From an uncultured Muribaculaceae bacterium (lineage in GTDB: Bacteria > Bacteroidota > Bacteroidia > Bacteroidales > Muribaculaceae): a stretch of 57,759 nucleotides of DNA. A model generated the notes under the pieces. That model had not been told where the DNA came from. It searched no databases and worked only from the letters and a program-made list of their open reading frames with translations. The stretch is from the NCBI GenBank assembly GCA_944321875.1, contig CALUMX010000019.1:1-57759 (forward strand), in the 5' to 3' direction. The stretch's first letter is position 1; the number at the start of each line of letters is the position of its first letter. Both the position numbers and the translations under genes were made by a program. Shown piece after piece: positions 35,908 through 45,929 of this stretch.

Positions 35908-37872
35908 ATGAAGAAATTCTTATTATATATTATCTGTCTGCTGATTGCATCGGGCAGCGCATCAGCCAAGAAGAAACAGGCATTGGAGCCTTCCTTTGCA
36001 TGGACCGCATCCCAACCGCTGGGACTGCGCATACCCTCCACAATCGATACGCTTCTCTACAATTACCACCGTCAATTCGTTCCGGCGATGCTTTCTGAAG
36101 CATGGGCCACTACCGGTAATTACGGAACAGCCGGAGAAAACCGCATCTATTTCAACCGTCCCGACGCCTCAGAATTCATGTTTGAGGACGTATTGCGGCC
36201 GTGGCTCAACAAAGCGGAGAACCAACGCTACTACAACACCCGCATTCCGATGACGCTTCTCTCCTACAGCTGGGGTGGCGGACGCGAGTCTGGACAGGAC
36301 CACCTGAAAGGCGTATTCTCCGGCAATGCAGGCAAACGTATCCAGGTAGGCGCTTTTGTCGATTACCTCTATTCAAAAGGCGGCTACGACCGTCAGGCTC
36401 TGAAAAACTTCGACTGGGGACTTTCCGGTTCCTATACGGGTGACCGTTACGAATTGCAGACAGCCTTCAACAGCTACAATTCAGTCAATCAGGAAAACGG
36501 CGGAATCACCGACGACCGCTACATTACCGACCCGGGCGCGCTGCAAGGCGGTGTAACTGAAATCGATGCAAAAGCCATCCCTGTCAACCTGAACGCGGCT
36601 TTCTCCCGCGTCAAGGGCGGACAATTCTATATGAACCACCGCTACAAGGTGGGCTACTGGGAAGAGCATGAGGTGAACGACACGACGGTCGAGCGGACCT
36701 ATGTGCCGGTGTCCAGTTTCATCTGGTCGTTTGACTTCAGCCGCAATTCCCACAAATTCATCAACCAATCGGCTGAGGAAGATGCCAATTTCTTTGAAAA
36801 CAATTACCTGTCAATGACCGGAACAGAGGATGTCAACTCCTACTGGCGCATCCGCAACACGCTCGGTGTCGACATGATTGAAGGGTTCAAGAAATGGGCC
36901 AAATTCGGTATTTCGGCTTATGTGACCCACGAAATACGCCGTTTTACTCAAACGACCGACACAATGCTCGTCTCCAACTACAAGCCGGAGGGACTGACTC
37001 CGTTCCCCGACTTCAAGATTGCGCCCAACACGACGGAAAACCTCGTATGGGTCGGCGGACAACTTACCAAGCAAAAAGGCGCCATCCTTACTTATTCCGC
37101 AACGGCTCAGTTCGGCCTCATCGGCCCGGTAGCCGGCGACATTGACGTGTCGGGACAAATCACGACCAAAATTCCGCTTTGGGGCGACTCCATCCGTGTC
37201 ACGGGAGAAGGATTCTTCAAGAACACGGAAGCTCCGTTCTTCATGAAGCAATACATATCGAACCACTTTGCATGGAGCAACGACTTTGGCAAGGTACGGC
37301 GCGTGCGTGCCGGCGGCAGCATCTTTATTCCGCAAAGTGGCACAAAAATCTCTGCCGGAGTAGAGAATATTCAGAACTATGTCTATTTCAACGACAAGGC
37401 TCTGCCTACCCAGGAAGGTGGCAACATTCAGGTTATCAGCGCAACTGCGTTGCAGAACCTCAAGTTTGGCATCTTCAACTGGAACAACGCGGTGACTTAC
37501 CAGACCTCGACCAACGAGCGCGTGCTTTCGTTGCCGAAACTGGCTCTCTACTCCAACATGTTCCTCGATTTCAAGATTGCCAAAGTGCTTCACGTCAACC
37601 TCGGCGTTGACTGCAACTATTATACGGCCTACTATGCGCCGGCCTACCAGCCGGCCACCATGGTCTTCCATACGCAACAGGAAAAGAAACTCGGCAATTA
37701 CCCGTTGCTCAATGCCTATGCCGATTTCAAGCTCTACAAGACGCGTTTCTTCGTCATGTACTCCCACTTCAACAACGGACTGTTTGGCGGAGAGAGCTAT
37801 TTCGGCGCACTGCATCACCCGATTAACCCCGGACGCTTCCAACTCGGCGTCTCGGTTGACTTCGCCGACTAA
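35908..37872 (+). CDS. putative porin (PF14121 type)
   Basis: 654 residues with a signal peptide (MKKFLLYIICLLIASGSASA). The sequence is a run of beta strands with Trp and Tyr girdles (for example NFDWGLSGSYTGDRYELQ, YKVGYWEEHEVND), ending RFQLGVSVDFAD. It matches the putative-porin family of Bacteroidales in length. It should lie in the outer membrane; cargo is unknown. The solute-binding protein begins 18 bases downstream, so the pair may take up or sense one solute. Confidence 0.85.
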   Translation: MKKFLLYIICLLIASGSASAKKKQALEPSFAWTASQPLGLRIPSTIDTLLYNYHRQFVPAMLSEAWATTGNYGTAGENRIYFNRPDASEFMFEDVLRPWLNKAENQRYYNTRIPMTLLSYSWGGGRESGQDHLKGVFSGNAGKRIQVGAFVDYLYSKGGYDRQALKNFDWGLSGSYTGDRYELQTAFNSYNSVNQENGGITDDRYITDPGALQGGVTEIDAKAIPVNLNAAFSRVKGGQFYMNHRYKVGYWEEHEVNDTTVERTYVPVSSFIWSFDFSRNSHKFINQSAEEDANFFENNYLSMTGTEDVNSYWRIRNTLGVDMIEGFKKWAKFGISAYVTHEIRRFTQTTDTMLVSNYKPEGLTPFPDFKIAPNTTENLVWVGGQLTKQKGAILTYSATAQFGLIGPVAGDIDVSGQITTKIPLWGDSIRVTGEGFFKNTEAPFFMKQYISNHFAWSNDFGKVRRVRAGGSIFIPQSGTKISAGVENIQNYVYFNDKALPTQEGGNIQVISATALQNLKFGIFNWNNAVTYQTSTNERVLSLPKLALYSNMFLDFKIAKVLHVNLGVDCNYYTAYYAPAYQPATMVFHTQQEKKLGNYPLLNAYADFKLYKTRFFVMYSHFNNGLFGGESYFGALHHPINPGRFQLGVSVDFAD

Positions 37873-37890
37873 ACATCGAACATTAACGCT

Positions 37891-38697
37891 ATGAAACTTC
37901 CGCTGTTCTCCAAACCGAAAATGTCGGTCTATCTGATTCTGCTGGCACTGGTGCTGGCGGCGATGGTCATGCTCCACCGCTGTAGCAACAACCCGACCCA
38001 TCCGGACAGAAGTGGAGGCGACACGATTGAGGTGGCTATCGGCTATGCGCCGATGTCGCTCTATATGTATGACGACACGCTCGGTGGTTTCGAATACGAC
38101 CTGCTGCGCCTCATCAGCAAGCACTACGGCGTTGCGATGAAAATCCGGCCGATGACCTCATTCAGCGAAAGCCTTGACATGCTTGACAACGGACTGCGCG
38201 ACATCGTGGTGGCACAAGTGGCGGCAACCACTGAGCTAAAGGAAAACTACCTGCTCACCGACCCCGTGTTCATCGACCGCCAAGTGCTGATTCAACGGGA
38301 GGATTCCACCGGCAACATCACCGTACGCTCCCAGCTCGATCTGGCACAGCGTACTATCTGCGTTGTGAAGGACTCCCCTACCGTGTCGCGTATCTCCAAC
38401 CTTGCACGCGAAATCGGCGACTCCATCTATACACAGGAGTTGGACAAAAGCCAGGAACAGCTCTTCCTGCTCGTTGCGGCCGGAGAAGTGGAGTTTGCCG
38501 TCATCAACGACAAGATTGCGGAAAGCATGGCCAAGAACCATAAAGGCGTAAACGTCAACACTGCCGTCAGCTTCAACCAATTCCAGTCGTGGGTACTCGC
38601 CAAGAGCGACACTACCCGGCTTCGGATGGTGAACACATGGCTGAAGGGCATCCAGTCCACTCCCGAATACAAAACCCTCCACCAACGCTATTTCTAA
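37891..38697 (+). CDS. membrane-anchored solute-binding protein (SBP family 3-like)
   Basis: 268 residues: a hydrophobic N-terminal anchor (VYLILLALVLAAMVML, with a Cys after HR), then a periplasmic-binding-protein fold from about residue 45 (IEVAIGYAPMSLYMYD, GGFEYDLLRLISKHYG, DIVVAQVAATTELKE). It resembles the N-terminal domain of MltF and amino-acid-binding proteins, but has no lytic transglycosylase domain and no transporter genes nearby. It follows the porin by 18 bases, which argues that both act on one substrate or signal. Confidence 0.8.
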   Translation: MKLPLFSKPKMSVYLILLALVLAAMVMLHRCSNNPTHPDRSGGDTIEVAIGYAPMSLYMYDDTLGGFEYDLLRLISKHYGVAMKIRPMTSFSESLDMLDNGLRDIVVAQVAATTELKENYLLTDPVFIDRQVLIQREDSTGNITVRSQLDLAQRTICVVKDSPTVSRISNLAREIGDSIYTQELDKSQEQLFLLVAAGEVEFAVINDKIAESMAKNHKGVNVNTAVSFNQFQSWVLAKSDTTRLRMVNTWLKGIQSTPEYKTLHQRYF

Positions 38698-38710
38698 AAC
38701 CGCATAAAAA

Positions 38711-38750
38711 AGCGCAAGGCTACACCCGGTCAGGGCACAGCCTTGCGTTA
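38711..38750. terminator. bidirectional terminator between convergent genes
   Basis: CGCAAGGCT (38713-38721) pairs with AGCCTTGCG (38739-38747). TTATTC follows on plus and AAAAAA precedes it, giving T6 on minus. It serves both the solute-binding gene and DUF4923. Confidence 0.75.
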
Positions 38751-38775
38751 TTCATTTCAAGAATTCCGTCTGCCG

Positions 38776-39393
38776 TTACTTCGTGCAGCGGAAACCAAGA
38801 CAAACGTGGTCGTATTTCTCAAGAAGCTGAACGGCCTGCGTAATCAGTTCACGGTCAGTCACCGAACCCACTTTCTCAAGAATCGTCAGCATTTTCTTGA
38901 CGTCAACAGTAAACGACATCTCATTGCCGGATTTCTGAATGTAGGCAGTCGTACCGTCCTTCTGCAAAGCGGCAATCGTGCCGAACTTCACATTGAACTC
39001 ATCACCCGTCCCCTTGGTGATTGTACCTTTCAAAGGAATTTTCTTCAACGTCATCACAAACGAACCGTTCGACTCTATGGTCATCGTGTTGCCGATAAGA
39101 CCGAGGCGTTCGTAGTAAGTCTTAATCTGGTCTTCCAACATACCTGTCAAGGCAGCCCCTCCGGCCTGCTGAAGGATATTGTCCGATTTCAGCACCACCG
39201 CCGGGCCCTGCACGGTCCATTGACCTGCAATGTCGGCCACTTCCAAAGTCTTGCTCTGCGTCTGAGCAATAGTCTCTTTCGCAATTCCGCCGAGCAAGTC
39301 GCCCAGCGAACCGCTACGGTTCTGAGCGGAAATTCCAGTTGCCGTTCCCACCAACATCGTTGCAAGAACGACTCTTTTAATCACTTTTTTCAT
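38776..39393 (-). CDS. DUF4923 (lipocalin-like) secreted protein
   Basis: 205 residues with a signal peptide (VVLATMLVGTATGISAQ). The mature part (GSLGDLLGGI, ADIAGQWTVQGPAVVLKSDNILQQAGG) is typical of DUF4923, which is found in Bacteroidales and has a lipocalin-like fold. Two Cys near the C-terminus (CLGFRC) could form a disulfide. Function unknown. It starts 12 bases after the sulfatase-maturase gene on the same strand, suggesting one transcript, though a functional link is not evident. Confidence 0.8.
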   Translation of the reverse strand: MKKVIKRVVLATMLVGTATGISAQNRSGSLGDLLGGIAKETIAQTQSKTLEVADIAGQWTVQGPAVVLKSDNILQQAGGAALTGMLEDQIKTYYERLGLIGNTMTIESNGSFVMTLKKIPLKGTITKGTGDEFNVKFGTIAALQKDGTTAYIQKSGNEMSFTVDVKKMLTILEKVGSVTDRELITQAVQLLEKYDHVCLGFRCTK

Positions 39394-39405
39394 TCTCTCT
39401 CCTAA

Positions 39406-40656
39406 TTATTTAATCTGTGTACGAGCCCAACTCATGACAAGCGACGGCGGCATCTCCCGGTAAAGGAGGTCGCGCATCCGCTCCATGTAGGGTTTCGTAA
39501 ATTCAAAATAGGCTTTCAATCCCTCGCAAAGCGAGTTTTTCGCCGTACCGTCGGGATTCCGGTCGAAACGGTGTTTCGGGCATTCTCCCCGGCAGGCAAA
39601 ATAGAAGGAACAATTCATGCACTCCGCCGGCAGGCTACGCCGCTTGGCAAGTCCGAATTCCGAACGGCGCGGACTCTTGTAGATTTCGGCAAGCGAAGTC
39701 TCCATGATGTTGCCCAGTTTGTATTCAGGATACACGAAATGGTCGCAGTTGTAGACATCACCGTTGTGCTCCACCACAAGTGCATCGCCGCAGGTCTCCA
39801 GCATCGAGCATACACCCGGGCGCACTCCGACATACTGTGCAAGCGTGGCATCAAACATCTGCACGTAGTATTCGCCGATGTCAGCCACCACCCATTTACG
39901 GAAAATATCAATGAGGAACTCTCCGTATTCTCTCGCACCAATCGACCATTCGGCCAACCGCGCGCCTTCATAGCTCGGGGCAACGATAAACGGCCGGTGA
40001 AAACCGGGCTTGTTGACCACGTGTTCCACAACCGGAAGGAACTGCATATAATGACTGCCCACCGATTTCAGAAACTCATAGACCTCCGCACCACGACCGG
40101 CACAAAGACTGTTGACCGTGCTGAGCGTGTTGAACTCCACGCCGGCATCACTCATCATCTTCATGCTGCGCATCACGCGGGCCCACGTCGGACGTCCGCC
40201 CTTATCGGTACGGAAACGGTCATGAATATCCTGCGGACCGTCGAGCGACACTCCGACAAGAAACTTGTTGCGACGGAAAAACGCACACCATTCGGGGTCG
40301 ATGCGGGTAGCATTGGTCTGAAGCGTATTTTCTATCTTCTTGCCCTTGGCATACTTCTTCTGAAACTCAATGGCCTTACGGTAATAGTCCACACCGAGCA
40401 GCGTCGGCTCACCGCCGTGCCAGCAGAAAGTGACCGTATCGACGGCATTCGCCTCGATATATTGTTTCACATATTCCTCCAGCATCGCCTCGCTCATGCG
40501 TGCCTGCTTACCGCCGTACTGCTGCGCCTTGTCAAGATAGTAGCAATACTGGCAATCGAGGTTGCACGCCGAACCTGCTGCCTTGAGCATTGTCGAGAAA
40601 GCCACCGGACCAAGCTCCTTAACGCCGTCCTCAAATGTATATAATCCTGTTTCCAT
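39406..40656 (-). CDS. anaerobic sulfatase-maturating enzyme (radical SAM/SPASM)
   Basis: 416 residues. A radical SAM enzyme that should convert a Cys or Ser of sulfatases to C-alpha-formylglycine in the cytoplasm without oxygen. The radical SAM cluster is CNLDCQYC (Cys 31, 35, 38), followed by TFCWHGGEPTLLG and VGVSLDGPQDIHDRFR. The SPASM half holds the auxiliary cluster Cys residues (CSMLETCGDALVV, NGDVYNCDHFVYPEYKLGNI, CMNCSFYFACRGECPKHR). It fits the anSME (chuR-like) group in length and motifs. No sulfatase is in the window, so targets must be elsewhere. Confidence 0.93.
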   Translation of the reverse strand: METGLYTFEDGVKELGPVAFSTMLKAAGSACNLDCQYCYYLDKAQQYGGKQARMSEAMLEEYVKQYIEANAVDTVTFCWHGGEPTLLGVDYYRKAIEFQKKYAKGKKIENTLQTNATRIDPEWCAFFRRNKFLVGVSLDGPQDIHDRFRTDKGGRPTWARVMRSMKMMSDAGVEFNTLSTVNSLCAGRGAEVYEFLKSVGSHYMQFLPVVEHVVNKPGFHRPFIVAPSYEGARLAEWSIGAREYGEFLIDIFRKWVVADIGEYYVQMFDATLAQYVGVRPGVCSMLETCGDALVVEHNGDVYNCDHFVYPEYKLGNIMETSLAEIYKSPRRSEFGLAKRRSLPAECMNCSFYFACRGECPKHRFDRNPDGTAKNSLCEGLKAYFEFTKPYMERMRDLLYREMPPSLVMSWARTQIK

Positions 40657-40752
40657 CAGTTATGCCATACTTGTTCCGGCTTGCGCATATCAAAGCGGAG
40701 AAAAATGTCCGTCCGCATTTTTTTTGCGCACACCTTAAATTATTTGATTAGA

Positions 40753-40760
40753 CAAAGATA
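40753..40760 (-). promoter_or_regulatory. -7 element for the sulfatase-maturase gene
   Basis: TATCTTTG on the minus strand, about 97 bases before the ATG at 40656. It is nearly back to back with the valS -7 box at 40783-40790. Confidence 0.5.
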
Positions 40761-40782
40761 CTATTAATTCGGCAAAAAACGC

Positions 40783-40790
40783 TATCTTTG
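40783..40790 (+). promoter_or_regulatory. -7 element for valS
   Basis: TATCTTTG ends 26 bases before the ATG at 40817. The -33 region is less clear. Confidence 0.6.
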
Positions 40791-40816
40791 CAACTTGAAA
40801 TTAAAAGACTACGCTT

Positions 40817-43441
40817 ATGAACGAATTAGCCACTAAATACAGCCCGGAAGAAGTTGAGGGCAAATGGTATGACTACTGGCAGAAGCACGACTTGTTCAAG
40901 TCGAAACCCGATGGACGTGAACCTTACACCATCGTAATTCCGCCGCCAAACGTGACCGGTGTGCTCCACATGGGACACATGCTTAACAATACAATCCAGG
41001 ACATCCTGATTCGCCGCGCCCGCATGGAAGGCAAGAACGCGCTGTGGGTACCGGGTACGGACCACGCTTCCATCGCCACGGAAGCCAAGGTGGTGGCACG
41101 TCTGAAGGAACAGGGCATTAAGAAAACCGACCTCACCCGCGAGGAATTCCTCAAGCACGCGTGGGACTGGAAGGAAGAGCACGGCGGCATCATCCTCGAG
41201 CAGCTCAAGAAGCTCGGCGCTTCCTGCGACTGGAGCCGTACGTCATTCACAATGGATGAAATCCGCTCCAAGAGCGTCATCCGCGTCTTTGTCGACCTCT
41301 ACAACAAAGGACTGATTTACCGTGGCGTGCGCATGGTCAACTGGGACCCGTCGGCACTCACCGCTCTCAGCGACGAGGAAGTGGTCTACAAGGAAGAACA
41401 CGGAAAACTCTATTACCTCCGCTATAAAATCGTTGGCGAGGACGGCTATGCCATCGTTGCCACTACGCGTCCGGAAACCATCATGGGCGATACGGCCATG
41501 TGTATCAACCCGAACGACCCGAAGAACGCACACCTCAAGGGCAAGCGCGTCATTGTGCCGCTCGTAGGCCGTGAAATCCCGGTAATTGAGGACGAATACG
41601 TTGACATTGAGTTCGGTACAGGCTGTCTGAAGGTCACTCCGGCTCACGACGTCAACGACTACATGCTCGGAGAGAAGCACAATCTGGAAAGCATCAACAT
41701 TTTCAACGACAACGGTACGCTCAGCGAGGCTGCCGGCCTGTATGTGGGAATGGACCGCTTCGCCGTACGCAAGCAGATTGAAATCGACCTCGAGGCTGCC
41801 GGCCTGCTCGAAAAGACAGAGGCCTACACCAACAAGGTGGGACACTCCGAGCGTACGGATGCCGTTATCGAACCAAAGCTCTCCATGCAGTGGTTCCTCA
41901 AAATGGACAAAATCACCATTCCGGCACTCGACGCCGTAATGAACGACAATATCAAATTCCACCCAGCGAAGTTCAAGAACACCTACCGTCACTGGATGAC
42001 CAACATCAAGGACTGGTGCATCTCCCGTCAGCTCTGGTGGGGACACCGCATCCCGGCTTACTTCCTGCCACAAGGCGGCTACGTCGTAGCTGAGACTGCG
42101 GAAGAAGCTCTCCGCCTCGCTCAGGAAAAGACCGGCAATGCCAACCTGACTATCGCCGACCTGAAGCAGGACGAAGACGTGCTCGACACATGGTTCTCTT
42201 CCTGGTTGTGGCCGATTTCCCTGTTCAACGGTATTCTCGACCCGAACAACGAGGAAATTAAATACTACTATCCGACTTCCGACCTTGTTACCGGTCCGGA
42301 TATCATCTTCTTCTGGGTAGCAAGAATGATTATCGCCGGTTATGAATATATGGGCGACATGCCTTTCCGCAACGTTTACTTCACAGGTATCGTGCGTGAC
42401 AAACTTGGCCGCAAGATGTCGAAGTCGCTCGGTAACTCACCTGACCCGCTGATGCTCATCGAGAAATACGGAGCCGACGGCGTGCGCATGGGTCTCATGC
42501 TTGCCGCTCCTGCCGGAAACGACATTCTCTACGATGACAGCCTCTGCGAACAGGGACGTAACTTCAACAACAAGATTTGGAACGCGTTCCGCCTTGTCAA
42601 GGGATGGGAAACAGCAGAAACCGAACAACCGGAATACGCACGCATCGCCATCGAATGGTTTGAGGCTACACTGAACCGCACGCTCGCGGAAGTGGAAGAC
42701 CTGTTCGGCAAATTCCGTCTTTCAGAAGCCCTGATGGCTGTCTACAAGCTCTTCTGGGACGAATTCTCCTCTTGGTATCTTGAAATGATTAAGCCGGCTT
42801 ACGGCCAGCCTATCGACAAGGCGACCTACGACGCTACGCTGCGTTTCTTCGACTCGTTGCTGCGCGTGCTCCATCCGTTCATGCCGTTCATCACGGAAGA
42901 GTTGTGGCAACACATCTCCGAGCGTAAGGAGGGTGAAAGCATCATGACAGCCTTGATTCCGAGGGCAGCAGCCGTCAATGAAAGCATCATCGCCGACATC
43001 GACACAGCCAAGGAAATCATCGCCGGCATCCGTACGGTACGCCTGCAGAAGAACATTGCCAACAAGGAACAACTCTCTCTCCAGGTACTGAGCGAGGCAA
43101 CCGTTCCAGCAATGCCGATTATCATGAAGCTCGCCAACCTTTCCGGCATCGAGAACGTAACGGAAAAGGATGCTACAGCCGCTTCATTCCTCGTTGGCAC
43201 GACAGAATATGCCGTACCACTGGGCAACAACATCAACATCGAGGAAGAACTGAAAAAACTCGAGGCTGACCTTGCCTACAACGAAGGATTCCTCCAGAGC
43301 GTTCTGAAGAAGCTCAGCAACGAGAAGTTTGTCAACAATGCTCCTGCCAAGGTTATCGAAATGGAGCGCAAGAAGCAAGCCGACGCTGAGGCGAAGATTG
43401 CAACCCTCAAGGAAAGCATCGCCGCGCTGAAGAACTGCTAA
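40817..43441 (+). CDS. valS: valyl-tRNA synthetase
   Basis: Class I enzyme that attaches valine to tRNA-Val, with editing of threonine. 874 residues, usual length. Signatures: [15 protein letters not shown] (HIGH-type, residues 51-54), the editing domain with [13 protein letters not shown] and [27 protein letters not shown] (KMSKS-type) near residue 532, the anticodon-binding domain, and a C-terminal coiled coil ([20 protein letters not shown]) that grips tRNA. Confidence 0.97.
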   Translation: MNELATKYSPEEVEGKWYDYWQKHDLFKSKPDGREPYTIVIPPPNVTGVLHMGHMLNNTIQDILIRRARMEGKNALWVPGTDHASIATEAKVVARLKEQGIKKTDLTREEFLKHAWDWKEEHGGIILEQLKKLGASCDWSRTSFTMDEIRSKSVIRVFVDLYNKGLIYRGVRMVNWDPSALTALSDEEVVYKEEHGKLYYLRYKIVGEDGYAIVATTRPETIMGDTAMCINPNDPKNAHLKGKRVIVPLVGREIPVIEDEYVDIEFGTGCLKVTPAHDVNDYMLGEKHNLESINIFNDNGTLSEAAGLYVGMDRFAVRKQIEIDLEAAGLLEKTEAYTNKVGHSERTDAVIEPKLSMQWFLKMDKITIPALDAVMNDNIKFHPAKFKNTYRHWMTNIKDWCISRQLWWGHRIPAYFLPQGGYVVAETAEEALRLAQEKTGNANLTIADLKQDEDVLDTWFSSWLWPISLFNGILDPNNEEIKYYYPTSDLVTGPDIIFFWVARMIIAGYEYMGDMPFRNVYFTGIVRDKLGRKMSKSLGNSPDPLMLIEKYGADGVRMGLMLAAPAGNDILYDDSLCEQGRNFNNKIWNAFRLVKGWETAETEQPEYARIAIEWFEATLNRTLAEVEDLFGKFRLSEALMAVYKLFWDEFSSWYLEMIKPAYGQPIDKATYDATLRFFDSLLRVLHPFMPFITEELWQHISERKEGESIMTALIPRAAAVNESIIADIDTAKEIIAGIRTVRLQKNIANKEQLSLQVLSEATVPAMPIIMKLANLSGIENVTEKDATAASFLVGTTEYAVPLGNNINIEEELKKLEADLAYNEGFLQSVLKKLSNEKFVNNAPAKVIEMERKKQADAEAKIATLKESIAALKNC

Positions 43442-43480
43442 CAAACGAAAACACAGTCCACCTGAAGGACTTATAAATAA

Positions 43481-43518
43481 CGACGGGCTGTCCGATAATA
43501 TCCGGACAGCCCGTCGTG
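43481..43518 (+). terminator. hairpin after valS
   Basis: CGACGGGCTGTCCG and CGGACAGCCCGTCG pair perfectly over 14 bp. No good T-run follows, so it may act as an mRNA 3'-end stabiliser or an inefficient terminator. Confidence 0.6.
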
Positions 43519-43519
43519 C

Positions 43520-44119
43520 ATTCTACACTGTCTCAACTCCGCAGACCGCAATCGGAACAAGCACACATCCGCCGTAATCAGGTACTGATGTGCGCTAAAA
43601 ATTTTTATTGCCGTTCGTAAACTTAGAAATTGTGGAAAATCATCTCTATGGGATTCCTAAAATTCAGGTCGATTCGTCACCGGCTTGTAGGGGCGTACCC
43701 CAGGTGCGCCCGCTGGCAACACTTTTGGAATGATTTAACAATTTGATTTCTATACGTTTGGCTTGGTTTTGCCGTCGAGGACGCACCTGAGGTACGTTAC
43801 TACGAGCGGGGAACCGCCTATGGAAACTGTTGCATAGAGAATCGTCAGATAAACCGCCAATCGATAAGCCCCATCAATGGAAATGCCTGATAGAGAATTG
43901 GAAATCAACAGATTGTTGTAGGTCGTGAATTTTTAAGCGGACATCAATGAAAAATTTTAATCTTCAATCATTCAAACAACATATCAGCACACGGTTGATT
44001 ATGCAATAATTTCCACTTGTGTGTCTACTCATTGGAAGCCAATCTGAAATGGTATTCCCCAAAAATTTCCCCGGCGGGAATTCATCCTAACTCGAACTTT
44101 TCAAAAATTCGTCTGAGCA
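43520..44119. other. non-coding stretch between valS and nhaD
   Basis: About 745 bases (43442-44186) with no supportable gene. It holds the valS hairpin, a dispersed inverted-repeat element at 43684-43806, and the nhaD terminator at 44120-44156. The remainder (43807-44119) is AT-rich, with no long frame and no known RNA that I recognise. No insertion-sequence or tRNA remnant is apparent. Confidence 0.6.
43684..43806. repeat. imperfect inverted-repeat element (about 29-base arms)
   Basis: The left arm (43684-43712) contains GGGGCGTACCCCAGGTGCGC and the right arm (43777-43806) is its imperfect reverse complement (ACGCACCTGAGGTACGTTAC), with about six mismatches over 28. About 65 bases lie between. 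There is no transposase gene. Arms of this type (GGGGCGTACC...GGTGCGCCC) recall short miniature repeats dispersed in gut bacterial genomes, but I cannot confirm other copies here. Confidence 0.6.
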
Positions 44120-44156
44120 TACGAAAAGTGCCCCTTGCTGCGAGGCAAGGGGCACT
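44120..44156 (-). terminator. terminator after nhaD
   Basis: AGTGCCCCTTGC and GCAAGGGGCACT form a 12-bp perfect stem with a CTCGCA-type loop; TTTTCG follows on the minus strand. Confidence 0.85.
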
Positions 44157-44186
44157 GTCTATACTGAATTGTCTATAAATTCACAA

Positions 44187-45605
44187 TTAGAAGAATAAAA
44201 CTTGCTGCAACCAGTAAACGGCAATACCGGAAAGGTAACCGAGCAATGTTACGAATGAGATATTCTTCAGGTACCATCCGAATGTAATCTTTTCCAGACC
44301 CATTACAACAACTCCGGCTGCACTACCCACGATAAGCATGCTGCCACCGACACCGGCACAGTAAGCAAGAAGTTGCCAGAACATACCGTCTGAAACAAAC
44401 ATCAACAAGTCAGGATTAGTTGTCGTCATCGGTGCAATCTCATACATACCCATGCAACCGGCAACCAACGGAACATTGTCGACAACAGATGATACGGCAC
44501 CAATAACACCGGTTACGATATAAGCATTTCCGCCTGTCGCATCTTCCAACCAGCGGCCAAACTCAGCGAGTACGCCGATTTCCGCCAATACGGACACTGC
44601 CATAAGAATGCCGAGGAAGAAAAGGATGGTAGTCAAATCAATGCGATGAAGAATGCGTGACACGCGCTGGCGGGGTGTCTCCTTTACGGCATGCTCCATG
44701 TCTTCCGGCTCGTTGCGGAGGAAGATTTCCACCATTGTCCAAAGAAGACCGAGAACCAAAAGGATACCCATGAACGGAGGAAGACCTGTCATCGTACGGA
44801 AGAACGGCACGAACAGCAAACCGCCGACACCTACAATAAATACCAGATTACGTTCGATAGAGGAGAATTCTTTGCGACGTGCGCTCAGCTCATTGCTTGA
44901 TGCCGGCAAGTTGCCTTTGAGCTTGAACTGAATCAGCAACGTAGGAATTACCACTGAAATCAAAGACGGGAAGAATACTTCCTTGATGATACCGGCAGCC
45001 GTAATGTTACCCTTAATCCACAACATGATGGTCGTAACGTCGCCAATCGGAGAGAACGCACCACCACTATTCGCTGCCAAAATAACAGTAGAGGCATAGA
45101 ACAGACGGTCTTTTCTATCTTCAACAAGTTTACGCAATACCATAATCATCACGATACTTGTTGTCAGGTTGTCAAGCACAGCCGACAGGAAGAAAGTGAT
45201 GAAAACAATGCGCCACAATAATGAACGTTTGCTCTTACAAGCCAGTCTCGTACGAACGAAATTAAATCCACCATTATGGTCCACCACCTCAACAATAGTC
45301 ATGGCTCCCATAAGGAAGAACAAAATCTCACAGGCATCACCCAAATGAGACAACAGGATGCTATGTCCGATAAATTGCTGAGCGGCAGCAACTTTATCTG
45401 TAAGATGCGTAGTTCCTAAGAATTTGGCGAACTCTTCTGCGTGAAACGCTTCTACAAAGTCGACGCTGCCGACCATGTAAAGTGTCCAACAAACTACACA
45501 CATCAACAAGGCAGTGGCGGCCTTGTTTACTTTCAAAAGATTCTCGAAAGCGATACAGGCATATCCAATCAAGAATATTGCTACAATTAATACGGTAAGA
45601 AACAT
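44187..45605 (-). CDS. nhaD: Na+/H+ antiporter of the NhaD family
   Basis: 472 residues with about a dozen membrane spans. Members exchange Na+ or Li+ for H+ across the inner membrane. Conserved NhaD signatures are visible: FFLSAVLDNLTTSIVM near residue 140, ILAANSGGAFSPIGDVTTIMLW near 175 and, in the second half, GAVSSVVDNVPLVAGCMGMY. The first segment (VLIVAIFLIGYACIAF) fits the family start. Alone in its unit. Confidence 0.92.
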   Translation of the reverse strand: MFLTVLIVAIFLIGYACIAFENLLKVNKAATALLMCVVCWTLYMVGSVDFVEAFHAEEFAKFLGTTHLTDKVAAAQQFIGHSILLSHLGDACEILFFLMGAMTIVEVVDHNGGFNFVRTRLACKSKRSLLWRIVFITFFLSAVLDNLTTSIVMIMVLRKLVEDRKDRLFYASTVILAANSGGAFSPIGDVTTIMLWIKGNITAAGIIKEVFFPSLISVVIPTLLIQFKLKGNLPASSNELSARRKEFSSIERNLVFIVGVGGLLFVPFFRTMTGLPPFMGILLVLGLLWTMVEIFLRNEPEDMEHAVKETPRQRVSRILHRIDLTTILFFLGILMAVSVLAEIGVLAEFGRWLEDATGGNAYIVTGVIGAVSSVVDNVPLVAGCMGMYEIAPMTTTNPDLLMFVSDGMFWQLLAYCAGVGGSMLIVGSAAGVVVMGLEKITFGWYLKNISFVTLLGYLSGIAVYWLQQVLFF

Positions 45606-45664
45606 AATAATTAAGGTTATTTTATAAAACGAAACTTAGATATTTCTTGGTCTTGTAAGTTTTG

Positions 45665-45672
45665 CAAAATTA
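45665..45672 (-). promoter_or_regulatory. -7 element for nhaD
   Basis: TAATTTTG on the minus strand, about 60 bases before the ATG at 45605. The -33 element is not clear. Confidence 0.4.
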
Positions 45673-45820
45673 GCCAAAATGCCGATAGAATGGCGCTTTT
45701 TTCCGTATTAATTTAAGGGAATTTCACATGTTTTACAACATCTTCCTTCACTGTATTCCAACAACAGGAGCCTCAATTAGTTTTTTATCGTTTTTTTATG
45801 TTCGAATTCATATTTTTATT

Positions 45821-45903
45821 AAACGACAGTGGCGGCTCGGCATAGCCTAATGCTGAAAACTGCGTTTTCCAGTTGTCTCTGCGCTCGCCTTTCACTATCT
45901 TTG
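45821..45903 (+). repeat. 84-bp hairpin-promoter repeat, copy R4
   Basis: Starts AAACGACAGTGGCGGCTCGGCATAG-like (GGCGGCTCGGCATAGCC is the conserved block), carries GAAAAC-TGC-GTTTTC and ends in TTG, 20 bases, TATCTTTG at 45903. The DUF3109 gene begins within 26 bases. Confidence 0.75.
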
Positions 45904-45929
45904 CAAACGAAATGAAAACTGAAGAAATT

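Noticed and set aside
36811..38124. 437-codon open frame on the minus strand
   Set aside because: It lies antisense to the porin and solute-binding genes, has shadow-frame composition (Val, Arg, His and Glu rich) and no recognisable domain or promoter.
43442..44186. Possible small RNA or missed gene in the valS-nhaD gap
   Set aside because: No long frame, recognisable RNA family or clear promoter-terminator pair could be supported beyond the hairpins and the inverted repeat listed.
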